64,000 nucleotides of DNA from Haloactinopolyspora alba (lineage in GTDB: Bacteria; Actinomycetota; Actinomycetes; Jiangellales; Jiangellaceae): positions 434,001 through 498,000 of the forward strand of contig NZ_PYGE01000001.1 of assembly GCF_003014555.1 (NCBI RefSeq), written 5' to 3'. Of this stretch, positions 18,118 through 27,637 are shown piece after piece. Below the pieces are notes generated by a model, which was not told where the DNA came from, searched no databases, and saw nothing but the letters and a program-made list of their open reading frames with translations. The position numbers were made by a program, and so were the translations under genes. The stretch's first letter is position 1. Each line of letters starts with the position of its first letter.

Positions 18118-19161
18118 GTGATCAACAGCTCGCGACTCCGGGTGCTGCTCGAGATCGCCCGGCTGGGAACCATCGTCGCGGCCGCACGGCAGCTCCAGCT
18201 CAGCCCGTCGGCGGTCTCGCACCAGCTCTCCGCCCTCGAACGCGAGGTCGGCGTGGCGCTGGTGGAACGTGGCCCGCACAGCATCGGCCTGACACCCGCC
18301 GGTGAGCGTCTCGCCGACTACGCCCAGCAGATCACCGACCTGATGTCCGCCGCGCGCGACGAGCTGACCGCGCACGGCCAGGCCACCCGCGGGGTGCTCC
18401 GGGTCGGGTTCTTCGCCACGGCCGGCACCGAGCTGCTGCCCCGGGCGTTGTCGACGTTCAGCCATGCACGCCCGGGCGTCGAGGTGGACCTGATCCTCGG
18501 TCAGCCGCACGAGCTGCTGCCGCAGCTCGCTGGCCGCGAACTGGACCTGGTCGTGGTGTTCGAGCATCCGCTGGAGCCGTGGCGGGACGCGACATCGTGT
18601 GACGTCACCAGCCTTCTGCACGATCCGCAGGTGGTGGTGCTGCCGCCGCGGCATCCGCTGGCCGGCAGGCAGCTGCTGCGGCTCACCGAGCTCGCCCGCG
18701 ACCCGTGGGTGACGACGCGGGGCACCGACTCCAGCGTCTCGGTGCTGGAGCGGGCGGCGATCGGCGCCGGCTTCCGGCCGCGCATCCGGTGCAAGAGCGA
18801 CCACTACGAGGTCACGCTCGCCCTGGTGCGTGCCGGACTGGGGGTGGCGCTGGTCCCGGCGCTCGGGCTGCACAACGACCACGGCGTGGCCACGGTGCCG
18901 CTGGACCATCCGGGTCTGCACCGCGAGGTCGGCGTGGCGACCCGCCGGAACAACCCGAACCCCACCGTCCGGGCGTTCGTCGAGCATCTGCGCACGGCAG
19001 CCGGCGAGGTCGCCCGTGAGCTGGATCGCCGAGCGGGCACCGAAGGTCACGGACCGGACGACGGCTCGGCCGCCAGCCGTGCGACCCGTTCGCCCCACTC
19101 GCGCAGCGACACGACACAGCCCGCTTCCCCTCCCGGAGGCGCGGTCGACACGACCGCGTAA
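18118..19161 (+). CDS. LysR-family transcriptional regulator
   Basis: 347 residues from GTG 18118 with GGGAGG seven bases before. LysR helix-turn-helix at the start (LEIARLGTIVAAARQLQLSP), followed by the effector domain with GFFATAGTELLPRALS and LVRAGLGVALVPALGL. The last 50 residues are a Ser/Thr/Pro-rich tail that overlaps the 3' end of the convergent serine hydrolase gene by 115 bases, which suggests the tail is not conserved. The neighbouring D-amino-acid operon is a possible target. Confidence 0.85.
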   Translation: MINSSRLRVLLEIARLGTIVAAARQLQLSPSAVSHQLSALEREVGVALVERGPHSIGLTPAGERLADYAQQITDLMSAARDELTAHGQATRGVLRVGFFATAGTELLPRALSTFSHARPGVEVDLILGQPHELLPQLAGRELDLVVVFEHPLEPWRDATSCDVTSLLHDPQVVVLPPRHPLAGRQLLRLTELARDPWVTTRGTDSSVSVLERAAIGAGFRPRIRCKSDHYEVTLALVRAGLGVALVPALGLHNDHGVATVPLDHPGLHREVGVATRRNNPNPTVRAFVEHLRTAAGEVARELDRRAGTEGHGPDDGSAASRATRSPHSRSDTTQPASPPGGAVDTTA

Positions 19162-19817
19162 GCGACGGTGCTCGCCCCGGTCACGATGCCGACGTCCGCT
19201 CGCACGCCGGTGTCCGTCCCGGTCTTGTTCGCGACCCCGAACGCGCCGGGCGGCTCGCGGCTGATCGGGTCGGCGACCAGCGACCGGTCGACGTTGCCGG
19301 TCATCCAGCTCTTCACCCGGCGGGCCACGTCCGCCGAGACCAACCGTCCGGACTCGACGTCGCTCATGAACGCCGCCAGCTCGGCCACGGTGCCGCTGGC
19401 GAACGTCTCGGGCTCGCCCGGTCCGCGCTGGTCGCGGATCCGGTCGTGCACGCTCGTGCGCATCAACCCCTGCTGCCGGGCGAGTCGCCGCACCGGTTCG
19501 AGCCCGATCCGGCGCAGCAGCGCGTTCGTGGCCGCGTTGTCGCTCACCGTGGCCACGGCAACCGCGAGATCGGCGACCGTCCATGTGCGAGGAGACAGCG
19601 CCCGGAGCATGCCCGTCCCACCGACCGCGCGGTCCTCGTCGGTGAGCGGCACCGGTTCGGCCTCGTCCAGATCACCCTGGACCAGGCCCCGCGCCACCTC
19701 CGCCAACAGCAGCACCTTGCCGACGCTGGCCAGGGCGACGACGGCGCCGGCGTCGTGTTCTCGCCGCGTGCCGTCGTCGAGACGGTGCACACTCGCGTGC
19801 GTGCGGACCTCGCTCAT
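19047..19817 (-). CDS. Class A beta-lactamase-like serine hydrolase, no signal peptide
   Basis: 256 residues. The three active-site boxes are present with class A spacing: SVGK at 31-34, SDN at 92-94 and KTGT at 198-201. There is no signal peptide, unusual for a beta-lactamase or penicillin-binding enzyme, so it should act in the cytoplasm. It is the last gene of a five-gene operon and overlaps the deacylase gene by four bases. A cytosolic peptidase, amidase or esterase acting on D-amino-acid-containing compounds is more likely than drug resistance; the exact reaction is not known. Confidence 0.8.
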   Translation of the reverse strand: MSEVRTHASVHRLDDGTRREHDAGAVVALASVGKVLLLAEVARGLVQGDLDEAEPVPLTDEDRAVGGTGMLRALSPRTWTVADLAVAVATVSDNAATNALLRRIGLEPVRRLARQQGLMRTSVHDRIRDQRGPGEPETFASGTVAELAAFMSDVESGRLVSADVARRVKSWMTGNVDRSLVADPISREPPGAFGVANKTGTDTGVRADVGIVTGASTVAYAVVSTAPPGGEAGCVVSLREWGERVARLAAEPSSGP

Positions 19818-21412
19818 CGGATCCGCAGGGCCCGGCCGGGCCGCTCGTCGCGCACGTCGCCGTCGTCGACGACGACCTGGCCGTCGACGACGACGGCACG
19901 GATGCCCTTCGGCCGGGCCAGCGGGTCGTCGTACGTCGCGGTGTCGCGCACCCGGCCCGGATCCAGGACGACGAGGTCCGCCGTCGCGCCGTCGCGGATC
20001 ACACCGCGACCGCGCAGCCCGAACCGGCCGGCCGGCATGCCGGTCATCTTGTGGACCGCATCCTCGAGGGTCAGCACCTCCTCGTGCCGGACGTAGCGGC
20101 CGAGGGTCCGGGCGAACGTGCCGGCCCAGCGCGGATGCGGACGGCCGAGTTTGGGCACGCCGTCGGAGGCGATCATGGACAGCGGGCTGGCCACCACGCG
20201 ACGCACGTCGTCCTCGTGCATCGACCGGCTGATGATCGTCACCTCGCCGTCGTTGGCCAGCAGCAGGTCGCAGGCCAGGTCGACGGGGTCGGTCCCCGCC
20301 GACGCCGCCGCCTCGGCCACCGACACCCCCTCCAGCTGTGGAGTCCGTGCCGCCGACGCGACGACGATCAGGTCCCAGCCGCCGTTCCCGACGGTGTTCT
20401 CCCATCCCGGCAGCCCGGAGGCGATGTCGGCACGGATCCGCCCGCGCACGCCGTCCTCGCCGAGCGTGGCCAGCATCGCGCCGACACCACCGGACGTGAT
20501 CCAGGGCGGCAGCATCGCGTGCAGCACGGTGCTGCCCGCGGTGTACGGATAGACGTCGCACAGCACGTCCAGGCCGCGGGCGCGTTCGGCCGTCAACCGC
20601 TTCAATGTGCGGGTGGTGGTTCCCCACGCGGCGCGTCCCGCGGTCTTGTGATGCGACACCTGCAACGACGCGCCGGAGGCGTGGGCGATGGACAGCGCCT
20701 CCTCCAGAGCGTCCTCGACCCGGGACATCTCGTCCCGCAGGTGCGTGACGTACGGCTTGCCGTGCGCAGCGACGACCCGCGCCAGCGCGACGATCTCCGA
20801 CGTGTCGGCGTGTATGCCCGGCGGGTAGATCAGCCCGCTGGACAGGCCGGCGGCGCCGTCGCGCAGCGCCTGGTCCAGCAGGGACGACATGGTGGCCACC
20901 TCAGCCCGGCTGGCCGGCCGGTCCGCGAAGCCCAGGACGCCGGCCCGCAACGTCCCGTGCCCGACGAGGGTGACCAGATGGTTGGCGCGCGCGTGACCCT
21001 CCTGCGCGGCGAGGTACCCGGGCAGGTCGGGATATGCCGCCGCGGGCGAGCCGAACGTCGCCGACACGAGCTCGGCCACGTCGCCCGCCCGCTCCGGCAG
21101 TGCGGGGAATGCGCTGGTCCCGCAGTTCCCGCAGATCTCCGTCGTGACGCCCTGCAGCAGGGCGGCCCGCCGCAGCTCCTCACGCTCGGGGTCGGCACCA
21201 CCGAGCAGGTCGGAATGCGTGTGCACGTCGATGATCCCGGGCATGACGATGCGCCCGTGCGCGGTCAGCACCTCGGTGGCGACCGCCCCGCTGTCGGGCG
21301 GCAGCACCACGATCCGCCCCGCGCGCACGCCCACGTCCGCCCGGGCGGACGGTGCGCCCGAACCGTCGACGACATCCGCGCCGGTGATCAACAGGTCCAG
21401 CTCCGGGGACAC
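19814..21412 (-). CDS. N-acyl-D-amino-acid deacylase (D-aminoacylase family)
   Basis: 532 residues of the amidohydrolase superfamily. The metal motif DVHTHSD lies near 63-69, the Cys ligand region CGNCG near 94, and the carboxylate/His ligands follow in VTHLRDE and LQVSHHK. The late catalytic Asp is in MIASDGVP. It would free D-amino acids from N-acyl or formyl forms. It lies two bases after the ABC ATPase gene and overlaps the serine hydrolase gene, so uptake and hydrolysis are encoded together. Confidence 0.9.
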   Translation of the reverse strand: MSPELDLLITGADVVDGSGAPSARADVGVRAGRIVVLPPDSGAVATEVLTAHGRIVMPGIIDVHTHSDLLGGADPEREELRRAALLQGVTTEICGNCGTSAFPALPERAGDVAELVSATFGSPAAAYPDLPGYLAAQEGHARANHLVTLVGHGTLRAGVLGFADRPASRAEVATMSSLLDQALRDGAAGLSSGLIYPPGIHADTSEIVALARVVAAHGKPYVTHLRDEMSRVEDALEEALSIAHASGASLQVSHHKTAGRAAWGTTTRTLKRLTAERARGLDVLCDVYPYTAGSTVLHAMLPPWITSGGVGAMLATLGEDGVRGRIRADIASGLPGWENTVGNGGWDLIVVASAARTPQLEGVSVAEAAASAGTDPVDLACDLLLANDGEVTIISRSMHEDDVRRVVASPLSMIASDGVPKLGRPHPRWAGTFARTLGRYVRHEEVLTLEDAVHKMTGMPAGRFGLRGRGVIRDGATADLVVLDPGRVRDTATYDDPLARPKGIRAVVVDGQVVVDDGDVRDERPGRALRIR

Positions 21413-21414
21413 TC

Positions 21415-22179
21415 CTAGAGCACCTTGGACAGGAACGCCGCGGTACGTTCGTGCTGGGGCGCGCCGAGGACGTCGGCCGGCGTCCCTCGCTCCACGACGA
21501 CCCCGTCGTCCATGAACACGAAATCGTGCCCGACCTCGCGGGCGAAACCCATCTCGTGCGTGACGACGACCATGGTCATGCCGTCGGCGGCCAGATCCTT
21601 CATGACGCCGAGCACCTCACCGACGAGCTCGGGATCCAGCGCCGACGTCGGCTCGTCGAACAGCATCACCTTGGGCGACATGGCCAGTGCCCGCGCGATC
21701 GCGACGCGCTGCTGCTGCCCGCCCGACAGCTGCGCGGGATAGTGGTGGCTGCGGTCGGACATGCCGACCCGGTCCAGCAGGTCACCCGCCAGCTCGCGCG
21801 CATCGGCACCCGACATCCCGCGCACCGCGCTCGGGCCCTCCATGACGTTGTCCAGCGCGGTCTTGTGCGGGAACAGGTGGAACCGCTGGAACACCATGCC
21901 GATCTTCGCCCGCTGCGCACGCAGCCGCTTCTCCGGCAGGACGTGCAGCTGACCGTTTCGCTCCTCGTACCCGACCAGGTCGCCGTCGACCCAGATCCGG
22001 CCCGCCTGCAGCGTCTCGAGATGATTCAAGCAGCGCAGGAACGTCGACTTGCCCGACCCGGACGGCCCGACGACGCAGACGACCTGACCGGGCGCGACGT
22101 CGAGGTCGATGCCGCGCAACACCTCGAGGTCGCCGAAGCTCTTGCGCACGCCCAGGGCACGCACCATCGACGACGTCAT
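21415..22179 (-). CDS. Polar amino-acid ABC transporter ATP-binding protein (GlnQ type)
   Basis: 254 residues with Walker [10 protein letters not shown] at 38-46, a Q-loop in [11 protein letters not shown], the signature [15 protein letters not shown] and Walker [13 protein letters not shown]. Size and motifs match the amino-acid (PAAT) importer family. It overlaps the permease gene by four bases and is followed after two bases by the deacylase, so it is the energy subunit of a dedicated importer. Confidence 0.93.
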   Translation of the reverse strand: MTSSMVRALGVRKSFGDLEVLRGIDLDVAPGQVVCVVGPSGSGKSTFLRCLNHLETLQAGRIWVDGDLVGYEERNGQLHVLPEKRLRAQRAKIGMVFQRFHLFPHKTALDNVMEGPSAVRGMSGADARELAGDLLDRVGMSDRSHHYPAQLSGGQQQRVAIARALAMSPKVMLFDEPTSALDPELVGEVLGVMKDLAADGMTMVVVTHEMGFAREVGHDFVFMDDGVVVERGTPADVLGAPQHERTAAFLSKVL

Positions 22180-23114
22180 GACTTCCTCCGGTCGATCGTG
22201 AGATTGCGCGTGATCCGCGATCGCAGCGGGACCGACGTTCCGTACCCGCGTCCGTAGTGTTTCTCGACGAAGTGCTGGCCGATGCTCGCGAGCGTCGTCA
22301 TCACCAGGTACCAGATCGACGCGACGATCAGCAGGGCGATCACCTCGAAGTTCTCCAGATACAGCCGCTGGGTGACGGTGAGCAGATCCGCGCCCGCGAT
22401 GACCGACACCAGCGACGTCGTCTTGAGCATCGAAATGAACTGGTTGCCCGTCGGCGGGATGATCACCCGCATCGCCTGCGGGAGCACGACGCGGCGCATC
22501 ACCTGCACGCGGGACATCCCCAACGACTGGGCTGCCTCACGCTGGCCGGGATCGACGGACTGCAGACCGGCGCGCACGATCTCGCTCATGTACGCGCCCT
22601 CGTTGATGCTCAGGCCGAGCAACGCGGCGACGAAGCCGGTGACGATCGCGTTCGTCTCCCACGTCGCGAGCTTCGGGCCGCCGAACGGAACACCGATGGA
22701 CAACTCGGTGAAGATGAGCGCGATGTTGAACCAGAAGATCAACTGGACCAACAGCGGCGTCCCGCGGAAGAACCACAGGTAGGCGGCGGCCGCGAACCGC
22801 ATGACGCGGCTCTCGGACAACTGCATCAGGGCGGCTGTGATCCCCAGGGCGACACCCACGACCATCGAGATGACGGTGAGCTGGATCGTCACCCACAGGC
22901 CTTCGAGGATCACCGGGTAGAACTGGTAGTCGACGACGACGTCCCAGTGCAGGTTCGGGTTGACGGCGATGGTCCAACCGAGCCAGAAGAGCGCGAAAGC
23001 CGTGAGGCCGGCCCCGATCCACCGCCCTGGCCGCGGTGGATGCGTCGCGTCGATCGTCAGGTCCGGCCGGTCCTCGACAGTGGAGGCGATGTCGGGCTGC
23101 GCCACGTCGGTCAC
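22176..23114 (-). CDS. Polar amino-acid ABC transporter permease
   Basis: 312 residues from GTG 23114, which overlaps the upstream binding-protein stop (GTGA). After a soluble N-terminal segment of about 45 residues there are several membrane helices and the EAA loop ([20 protein letters not shown]) that docks to the ATPase. A single permease gene suggests a homodimer. Longer upstream reading of the same frame is a shadow of the binding-protein gene. Confidence 0.92.
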   Translation of the reverse strand: MTDVAQPDIASTVEDRPDLTIDATHPPRPGRWIGAGLTAFALFWLGWTIAVNPNLHWDVVVDYQFYPVILEGLWVTIQLTVISMVVGVALGITAALMQLSESRVMRFAAAAYLWFFRGTPLLVQLIFWFNIALIFTELSIGVPFGGPKLATWETNAIVTGFVAALLGLSINEGAYMSEIVRAGLQSVDPGQREAAQSLGMSRVQVMRRVVLPQAMRVIIPPTGNQFISMLKTTSLVSVIAGADLLTVTQRLYLENFEVIALLIVASIWYLVMTTLASIGQHFVEKHYGRGYGTSVPLRSRITRNLTIDRRKS

Positions 23115-23995
23115 TCCCCGCCGTTGATGGTGACCTCGTCGACGGCGCTCTGCGCGACATCCCACTTCTCGAGGATCCGCAGGTACTCGCCGTTGTCGAG
23201 GAGCTCCTCCAGTGCGGCCTGCACCGCGTCGCGCAGCTGCGTGTCGGACTTGGCGACGGCGATTCCCCACGGACCGGCGTCGTACTGCTCCTCGAGCACC
23301 TCGTACGCGCCGTCCTTGCCGGCGAGGTTCTTGGCGACCGGGTAGTCGACGATGGTCGCCACCGACCGGCCGCTGTCGATCTCCAGCAGACCGGTGGGCG
23401 CGTCCTCGCTCTCACTGATGGTCATCTTGTCGTCGCACTTCTTGTTCTGCTCCTCGCCGATCGCCAGGTTCGAGCTGCCCTTGGCGAGCACCACGTTCCG
23501 CCCGCAGAGGCTCTCGAGATCGGTGATGCCCTCCGGGTTGCCCTTGGCCACCATGATCGATCCGCCGGCGTGGAAGTAGTCGACGAAGTCGACCGCCTGA
23601 CGGCGCTCCTCGGTGTCGCTCATCGACGACATCGCGAGGTCCCAGCGGTCGGCGCGCAGGCCGGGGATCAGACCGGGAAAGCTCGCGTTGGTCATCTTCA
23701 GCTCCAGGCCCATCCGCTCCGCGATGGCCGCCGCGAGATCCGGGTCCACGCCGATGAGCTCCTGCGTACCCTCCTTGTACATCTCCATCGGCGGGTAGCC
23801 CTCGGCGGTCGCGACCCGGAGCACCCCGTCGGCGCGCATGTCGTCAGGGACCAGTTCCTCGGCACTCGCACCGTCGCGGTTGGTCTGCGTGTCCGATCCG
23901 GACGTCGCCGCACTGTCCGATCGCCCACAGCCACTGACCGTGAGTGCCAGAACGGCGAGACCGGCCACCGCGCCTGCCATCTGTCGCTTGCGCAT
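23111..23995 (-). CDS. Amino-acid ABC transporter substrate-binding lipoprotein
   Basis: 294 residues. A signal peptide ends in lipobox VSGC, followed by a Ser/Asp/Thr linker. The body matches family 3 solute-binding proteins: GVLRVATAEGYPPMEM, GVDPDLAAAIAERMG, SSMSDTEERRQAVDFVDYF. It is the first gene of the uptake-deacylase operon and defines its specificity; the operon context favours an N-acyl-D-amino acid or D-amino-acid peptide, which is inference. Confidence 0.9.
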   Translation of the reverse strand: MRKRQMAGAVAGLAVLALTVSGCGRSDSAATSGSDTQTNRDGASAEELVPDDMRADGVLRVATAEGYPPMEMYKEGTQELIGVDPDLAAAIAERMGLELKMTNASFPGLIPGLRADRWDLAMSSMSDTEERRQAVDFVDYFHAGGSIMVAKGNPEGITDLESLCGRNVVLAKGSSNLAIGEEQNKKCDDKMTISESEDAPTGLLEIDSGRSVATIVDYPVAKNLAGKDGAYEVLEEQYDAGPWGIAVAKSDTQLRDAVQAALEELLDNGEYLRILEKWDVAQSAVDEVTINGGE

Positions 23996-24406
23996 GGGAC
24001 CTCCAGCTGTCGATGGGCCGAGATCCTGGCAGTGGACCGGCGGCAGCGTGAAGTCCCTGAACGCATTCCTGGCTGAGACTCGAAACTATCGATGCTTGAT
24101 GTCGCGACGGGGGCGGCCGGACGTACACGCTCGTTCGACCGGTCGCGCTGACCAGCCTCGTTCGGCGTAGCGCGACGGCATCGGATCCCGCCTTCCCACC
24201 CGACGGCGACGCCCCCCGGGTCGCCGTCGAGAGCTTTCTACCGCAAAGACCCTGCCCACGTCACTAGCTCGCCCAACGTGCAGACCGCCTCGCCGCCCGG
24301 ACGCGGAAGCGGATCCGTTCCGTCGACGCGACGCCGCTCTCGGCAGGCCGACGTCGTCACGTACCGGGTCCCGGGTGAATCTTGCGCTCGAACGTCCGCC
24401 GTAGTC
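23996..24406. other. Intergenic leader region upstream of the amino-acid uptake operon
   Basis: About 410 bases without a convincing gene. It holds the (unmapped) promoter of the uptake operon and a 10-bp hairpin, CGACGGCGAC (24201-24210) with GTCGCCGTCG (24220-24229), that could end transcripts arriving from the MFS gene side. Confidence 0.45.
24201..24229. terminator. Candidate hairpin terminator
   Basis: Perfect 10-bp stem CGACGGCGAC / GTCGCCGTCG around a nine-base GC loop. The plus side is followed by a short T-containing stretch; actinobacterial terminators often lack a long T run. Direction uncertain. Confidence 0.4.
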
Positions 24407-24550
24407 CTACGGCCAGGTGGCGCTCACCTCGTCCGCGACAGTGTCACGTGCCGCCGCGACATCCGAGGCGAAGTCGTCGTTCACCGGATGGTTCCGCAGA
24501 AACTCCCGCACCACTCGCCCGTTTCCAGCGGTCGCTGTCATCGTCGTCAT
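24407..24550 (-). CDS. Possible small protein of 47 residues
   Basis: A short frame from ATG 24550, or more likely ATG 24541, which sits about ten bases after AAGG. The product reads plausibly as a small acidic helical protein (VREFLRNHPVNDDFASDV, ending SATWP), somewhat like a small antitoxin or regulator. It lies 46 bases downstream of the MFS gene on the same strand, and its stop falls in the short palindrome 24399-24412. No family is recognised; it may be spurious. Confidence 0.35.
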   Translation of the reverse strand: MTTMTATAGNGRVVREFLRNHPVNDDFASDVAAARDTVADEVSATWP

Positions 24551-24596
24551 ACCTTCGGATCATCTGATTCTTTCCGTTCGAGCGAGGCCCGAACCA

Positions 24597-25787
24597 CTAT
24601 TGCCCGTTCGGGCGCGGGATCCAGCGTGCCATCAATGCGGCCCCGACGTAGGCGATCGCGCCGGCCGCGGCGACGGCCACGGCCAGCGTCGCGAGCGCCG
24701 TCACCGCGCTGACCGCCAGCGGACCCAACCCGTTGCCGACGTCGGAGAACAGCCGCCACGCGCCCAGGAACGCCGCCCTGCCGCCGTCGGGTGAGACGTC
24801 CGCGCCGATGGTCATGATGATGCCGCTGCCCAGACCGTTGCCGAAGCCCATCAGCACCGCAACCGCCGCGTACGTCCCGATGCCTCCGGTCAGCGGCAGC
24901 AGACCCAGCGACGTCCCGAGGATCAGCATCGCCGGCACCACCACCCAGCGCCGGCCGAACCGGTCCATGATCATGCCGGCCGGGTAGAACATCAGCATCT
25001 CGACGCCGCCGGAGATGCCGAACACCAGGCTCGTCGTCGCCGGGCTCAGGCCGATGTGGTCGCCCCAGAGCGGGATCGCGACCTCGCGCGACGCCCGCGC
25101 GGCACCCACCAACATGGCGGCGACCCCCAGCGTGCGCAGCACCGGAGCCTGCTGTCGGATGACCTGGCGCATGCCGATCCTGGACGCGCGGTCCTGCGGC
25201 CGCGGCGCGGTCGACCGGGCCGACGGCGGATCCGCCACGACCATCAGCACGACCGCCGCGGCAACCGCCATCACCACGTGCAGCCAGTAGCCGCCGTCGG
25301 TGCCCAGGCCCTTCATCATCGCCGCGCCCAGGAACGGGCCGAGGAACATGCCGACGCGGTTCGTTCCGCCGAGCGTCGACAGCGCGCGCCCGCGTTGTTC
25401 GTACGGCATCACCTCGGCCAGGTAGGCGTGCCGCGCCAGCCCGAACACCGCCGCGGAGAACCCGAGGAACACGACGGCTCCGACGAGCACGACCACGCTG
25501 GTCGCCGCGATGCACACACTGAGCGCCGCGACGGTGACGCCGAGCGCGACCAGCATCGCCCGCCGTTCGCCCATCCGGATCGCCAGCATCCCCGCCGGCA
25601 GGTCACCGATGATCCGTCCGACGCCCAGGAACGCGACCACCAGCCCAGCCGTCGCGACGGACGCGCCGAGATCGCGGGCGCTCAACGGGATGACCGGGAC
25701 GATGCCGCCGTAGCCGACACCGAACAACAGGGACGGCAGGTAGACCGACGGTCCGATCGACCACAGGTCGAACTTCGGTGGTGACAT
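24597..25787 (-). CDS. MFS transporter (DHA1-type efflux-like)
   Basis: 396 residues with about 12 predicted membrane helices in two halves. The loop between helices 2 and 3 has the MFS motif GRIIGDLPAGMLAIRMGERR, and the second half has the matching PAGMIMDRFGRRW. Length and motifs fit proton-driven drug or metabolite exporters; the substrate is unknown. Start ATG 25787 is preceded by an AGCAGG site; longer in-frame starts add a non-membrane Arg/Ser-rich stretch and are rejected. Confidence 0.88.
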   Translation of the reverse strand: MSPPKFDLWSIGPSVYLPSLLFGVGYGGIVPVIPLSARDLGASVATAGLVVAFLGVGRIIGDLPAGMLAIRMGERRAMLVALGVTVAALSVCIAATSVVVLVGAVVFLGFSAAVFGLARHAYLAEVMPYEQRGRALSTLGGTNRVGMFLGPFLGAAMMKGLGTDGGYWLHVVMAVAAAVVLMVVADPPSARSTAPRPQDRASRIGMRQVIRQQAPVLRTLGVAAMLVGAARASREVAIPLWGDHIGLSPATTSLVFGISGGVEMLMFYPAGMIMDRFGRRWVVVPAMLILGTSLGLLPLTGGIGTYAAVAVLMGFGNGLGSGIIMTIGADVSPDGGRAAFLGAWRLFSDVGNGLGPLAVSAVTALATLAVAVAAAGAIAYVGAALMARWIPRPNGQ

Positions 25788-26127
25788 CAACGCCTGCTCA
25801 ACGCGGGCGGAGTGAACAGTCGAGTCACCGCCGCATCCTCTCGAAGTTCCACGATCCGACATCGTCGCACAGCACCGGACCGAGCCATTCGGACGACAGC
25901 CCCGCCGGACAACAGCCTCGCCGGACGACAACCCCGCCGGACGGACCCTCGCCCGGATCGGCGGCCCTCCAGGCGCGTTCCGACTGGATTCTCACTTTGG
26001 GGTAGTCATGTCTGTCTTAAACCGTTATCGTCACGTTTGATCAGCCCCGACCCTCAACAGATGACCGCCGTCGGCACCGGCAGTTGGTGCCCGGACGCAC
26101 TAGTCACATGTGTCAGGAGGCTTCGCT
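25788..26127. other. Divergent intergenic region with short tandem repeats
   Basis: 340 bases between the divergent MFS and LVIVD genes. No gene is supported. It contains three tandem 16-bp units at 25892-25939 and must hold both promoters. Confidence 0.5.
25892..25939. repeat. Three tandem 16-bp repeats
   Basis: GACGACAGCCCCGCCG, GACAACAGCCTCGCCG and GACGACAACCCCGCCG follow one another without a gap, differing at two or three positions, in the divergent promoter region. Confidence 0.8.
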
Positions 26128-27519
26128 ATGCACATCTCCACCGTCATGCGCAGATCGCGCATCGGCATGAAGACGGTCACGCTCACCGGCGTGCTTGCCG
26201 TCGCGACGCTCGGCCTCGCGGGCCCATCGGCCGCACAGAGCGACGAGCTGGAACCGGACGAGATCTCGCACAGCGCAAACGTGTCGCACGTGGCGAACAT
26301 CCCGAGACAAGGCGTGAATGAGGACTTCACGCACAGCGACCTCGCGTTCTGGGAGGATTACGCCATCCAGGGCACGTACGGCGGAATCAACATCTACGAC
26401 ATCAAGAACCCGCGGAAGACCGAGCTCGTCAGCCAGTTCTCCTGTCCCGGCGGGCAGGGCGACCCCACCGTCACACCCGACGGATCACTGGTGTTCATGT
26501 CGGTCGATTACGCGCGCAGCGACGACTCCTGCAACAGCTCGGACTCCTCGCCGGCCGACCCGAACGCCTGGGAAGGCATGCGCATCATCGACACCAGCGA
26601 CATGAACAACCCGGAGTACGTCGGGTCCGTGCAGACCGACTGCGGCTCGCACACGCACACGCTCGTCCCGGGCGACAACGACGACGTCGTCTATCTCTAC
26701 GTGTCGTCGTACGGCCCGGCGCCGGTCTTCCCGAACTGCCAGCCCCCGCACGACTCGATCTCGATCATCGAAGTCCCGCTGGACAACCCGGCCGAGGCGT
26801 CCGTGATCGCCAAGCCGAACCTCTTCCCCGACGGCGGAGCGCCCGGCACCGCCGGCTGCCACGACATCACCGTCTTCCCGGAGGAGGACCTCGCCGCTGG
26901 CGCCTGCATGGGTGAGGGCGTCCTGATGGACATCTCCGATCCCGCGGATCCGTACGTCATCACGAGCGTCCGGGATTCCAACTTCGCCTTCTGGCACTCG
27001 GCGACGTTCACCAACGACGCCGACCGGGTGATCTTCACCGACGAGCTCGGCGGCGGAGGCGCGGCCACGTGCAACGAGGAAATCGGGCCGCAGCGGGGAG
27101 CCAACGCCATCTTCGACATCACCGGCGAGGGCGACAACCGCGAATTCGAGTTCCGAAGCTACTTCAAGATTCCGCGCCACCAGCAGGAAACCGAGAACTG
27201 CGTCGCGCACAACGGTTCGCTGATCCCGGTCAAGGACGGCGACATCATGGTGCAGTCCTGGTATCAGGGCGGCGTCTCGGTGTTCGACTTCACCGATCCG
27301 GACAACCCGGAAGAGATCGGCTACTTCGAGCGCGGCCCACTGCCGGACGGTGCAGGCGGCGGCACCTGGTCGGCATACTGGTACAACGGCTACATCTACT
27401 CCAGCGACATGGCCAAGGGCCTGGATATCCTCAAGGTCCGAGGCCCGGAATTCGCCGGCGCACAACGCATCAAGATGGACCACTTCAACGCACAGACCCA
27501 GCCTCGCTACCGAGACTGA
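26128..27519 (+). CDS. Secreted LVIVD-repeat beta-propeller protein
   Basis: 463 residues from ATG 26128, with AGGAGG seven bases ahead. A signal peptide (about 1-36) ends GPSAAQS. The mature part has repeated blades such as GGINIYDIKNPRKTELVS, MRIIDTSDMNNPEYVGS and GVSVFDFTDPDNPEEIGYF, the LVIVD pattern of a beta-propeller, with conserved His residues and several cysteines suited to the cell exterior. Function unknown; such proteins may bind ligands or metals. It precedes a DUF305 gene on the same strand, with a strong hairpin between. Confidence 0.85.
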   Translation: MHISTVMRRSRIGMKTVTLTGVLAVATLGLAGPSAAQSDELEPDEISHSANVSHVANIPRQGVNEDFTHSDLAFWEDYAIQGTYGGINIYDIKNPRKTELVSQFSCPGGQGDPTVTPDGSLVFMSVDYARSDDSCNSSDSSPADPNAWEGMRIIDTSDMNNPEYVGSVQTDCGSHTHTLVPGDNDDVVYLYVSSYGPAPVFPNCQPPHDSISIIEVPLDNPAEASVIAKPNLFPDGGAPGTAGCHDITVFPEEDLAAGACMGEGVLMDISDPADPYVITSVRDSNFAFWHSATFTNDADRVIFTDELGGGGAATCNEEIGPQRGANAIFDITGEGDNREFEFRSYFKIPRHQQETENCVAHNGSLIPVKDGDIMVQSWYQGGVSVFDFTDPDNPEEIGYFERGPLPDGAGGGTWSAYWYNGYIYSSDMAKGLDILKVRGPEFAGAQRIKMDHFNAQTQPRYRD

Positions 27520-27528
27520 TCCTTGTGG

Positions 27529-27564
27529 GCGGGCCCCGGACGACAGCCGTCTACCGGGGCCCGC
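27529..27564 (+). terminator. GC-rich hairpin after the LVIVD gene
   Basis: GCGGGCCCCGG (27529-27539) pairs with CCGGGGCCCGC (27554-27564), a perfect 11-bp stem with a 14-base loop, ten bases after the stop codon. It may terminate or attenuate transcription into the DUF305 gene. Confidence 0.65.
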
Positions 27565-27637
27565 GCATCATTCACCCACAGCCCGTCGCGTCGTCCGGGG
27601 TCACGACGCCGTCAGGGCAGAAAGGAACGGGTGCACC

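Noticed and set aside
19047-19817. Antibiotic-resistance beta-lactamase
   Set aside because: No signal peptide and operon position with a D-aminoacylase and importer make a periplasmic or secreted lactamase role unlikely.
24278-24712. 144-codon plus-strand frame in the gap before the MFS gene
   Set aside because: Arg/Ser-rich shadow running antisense into the MFS gene; no start signal.
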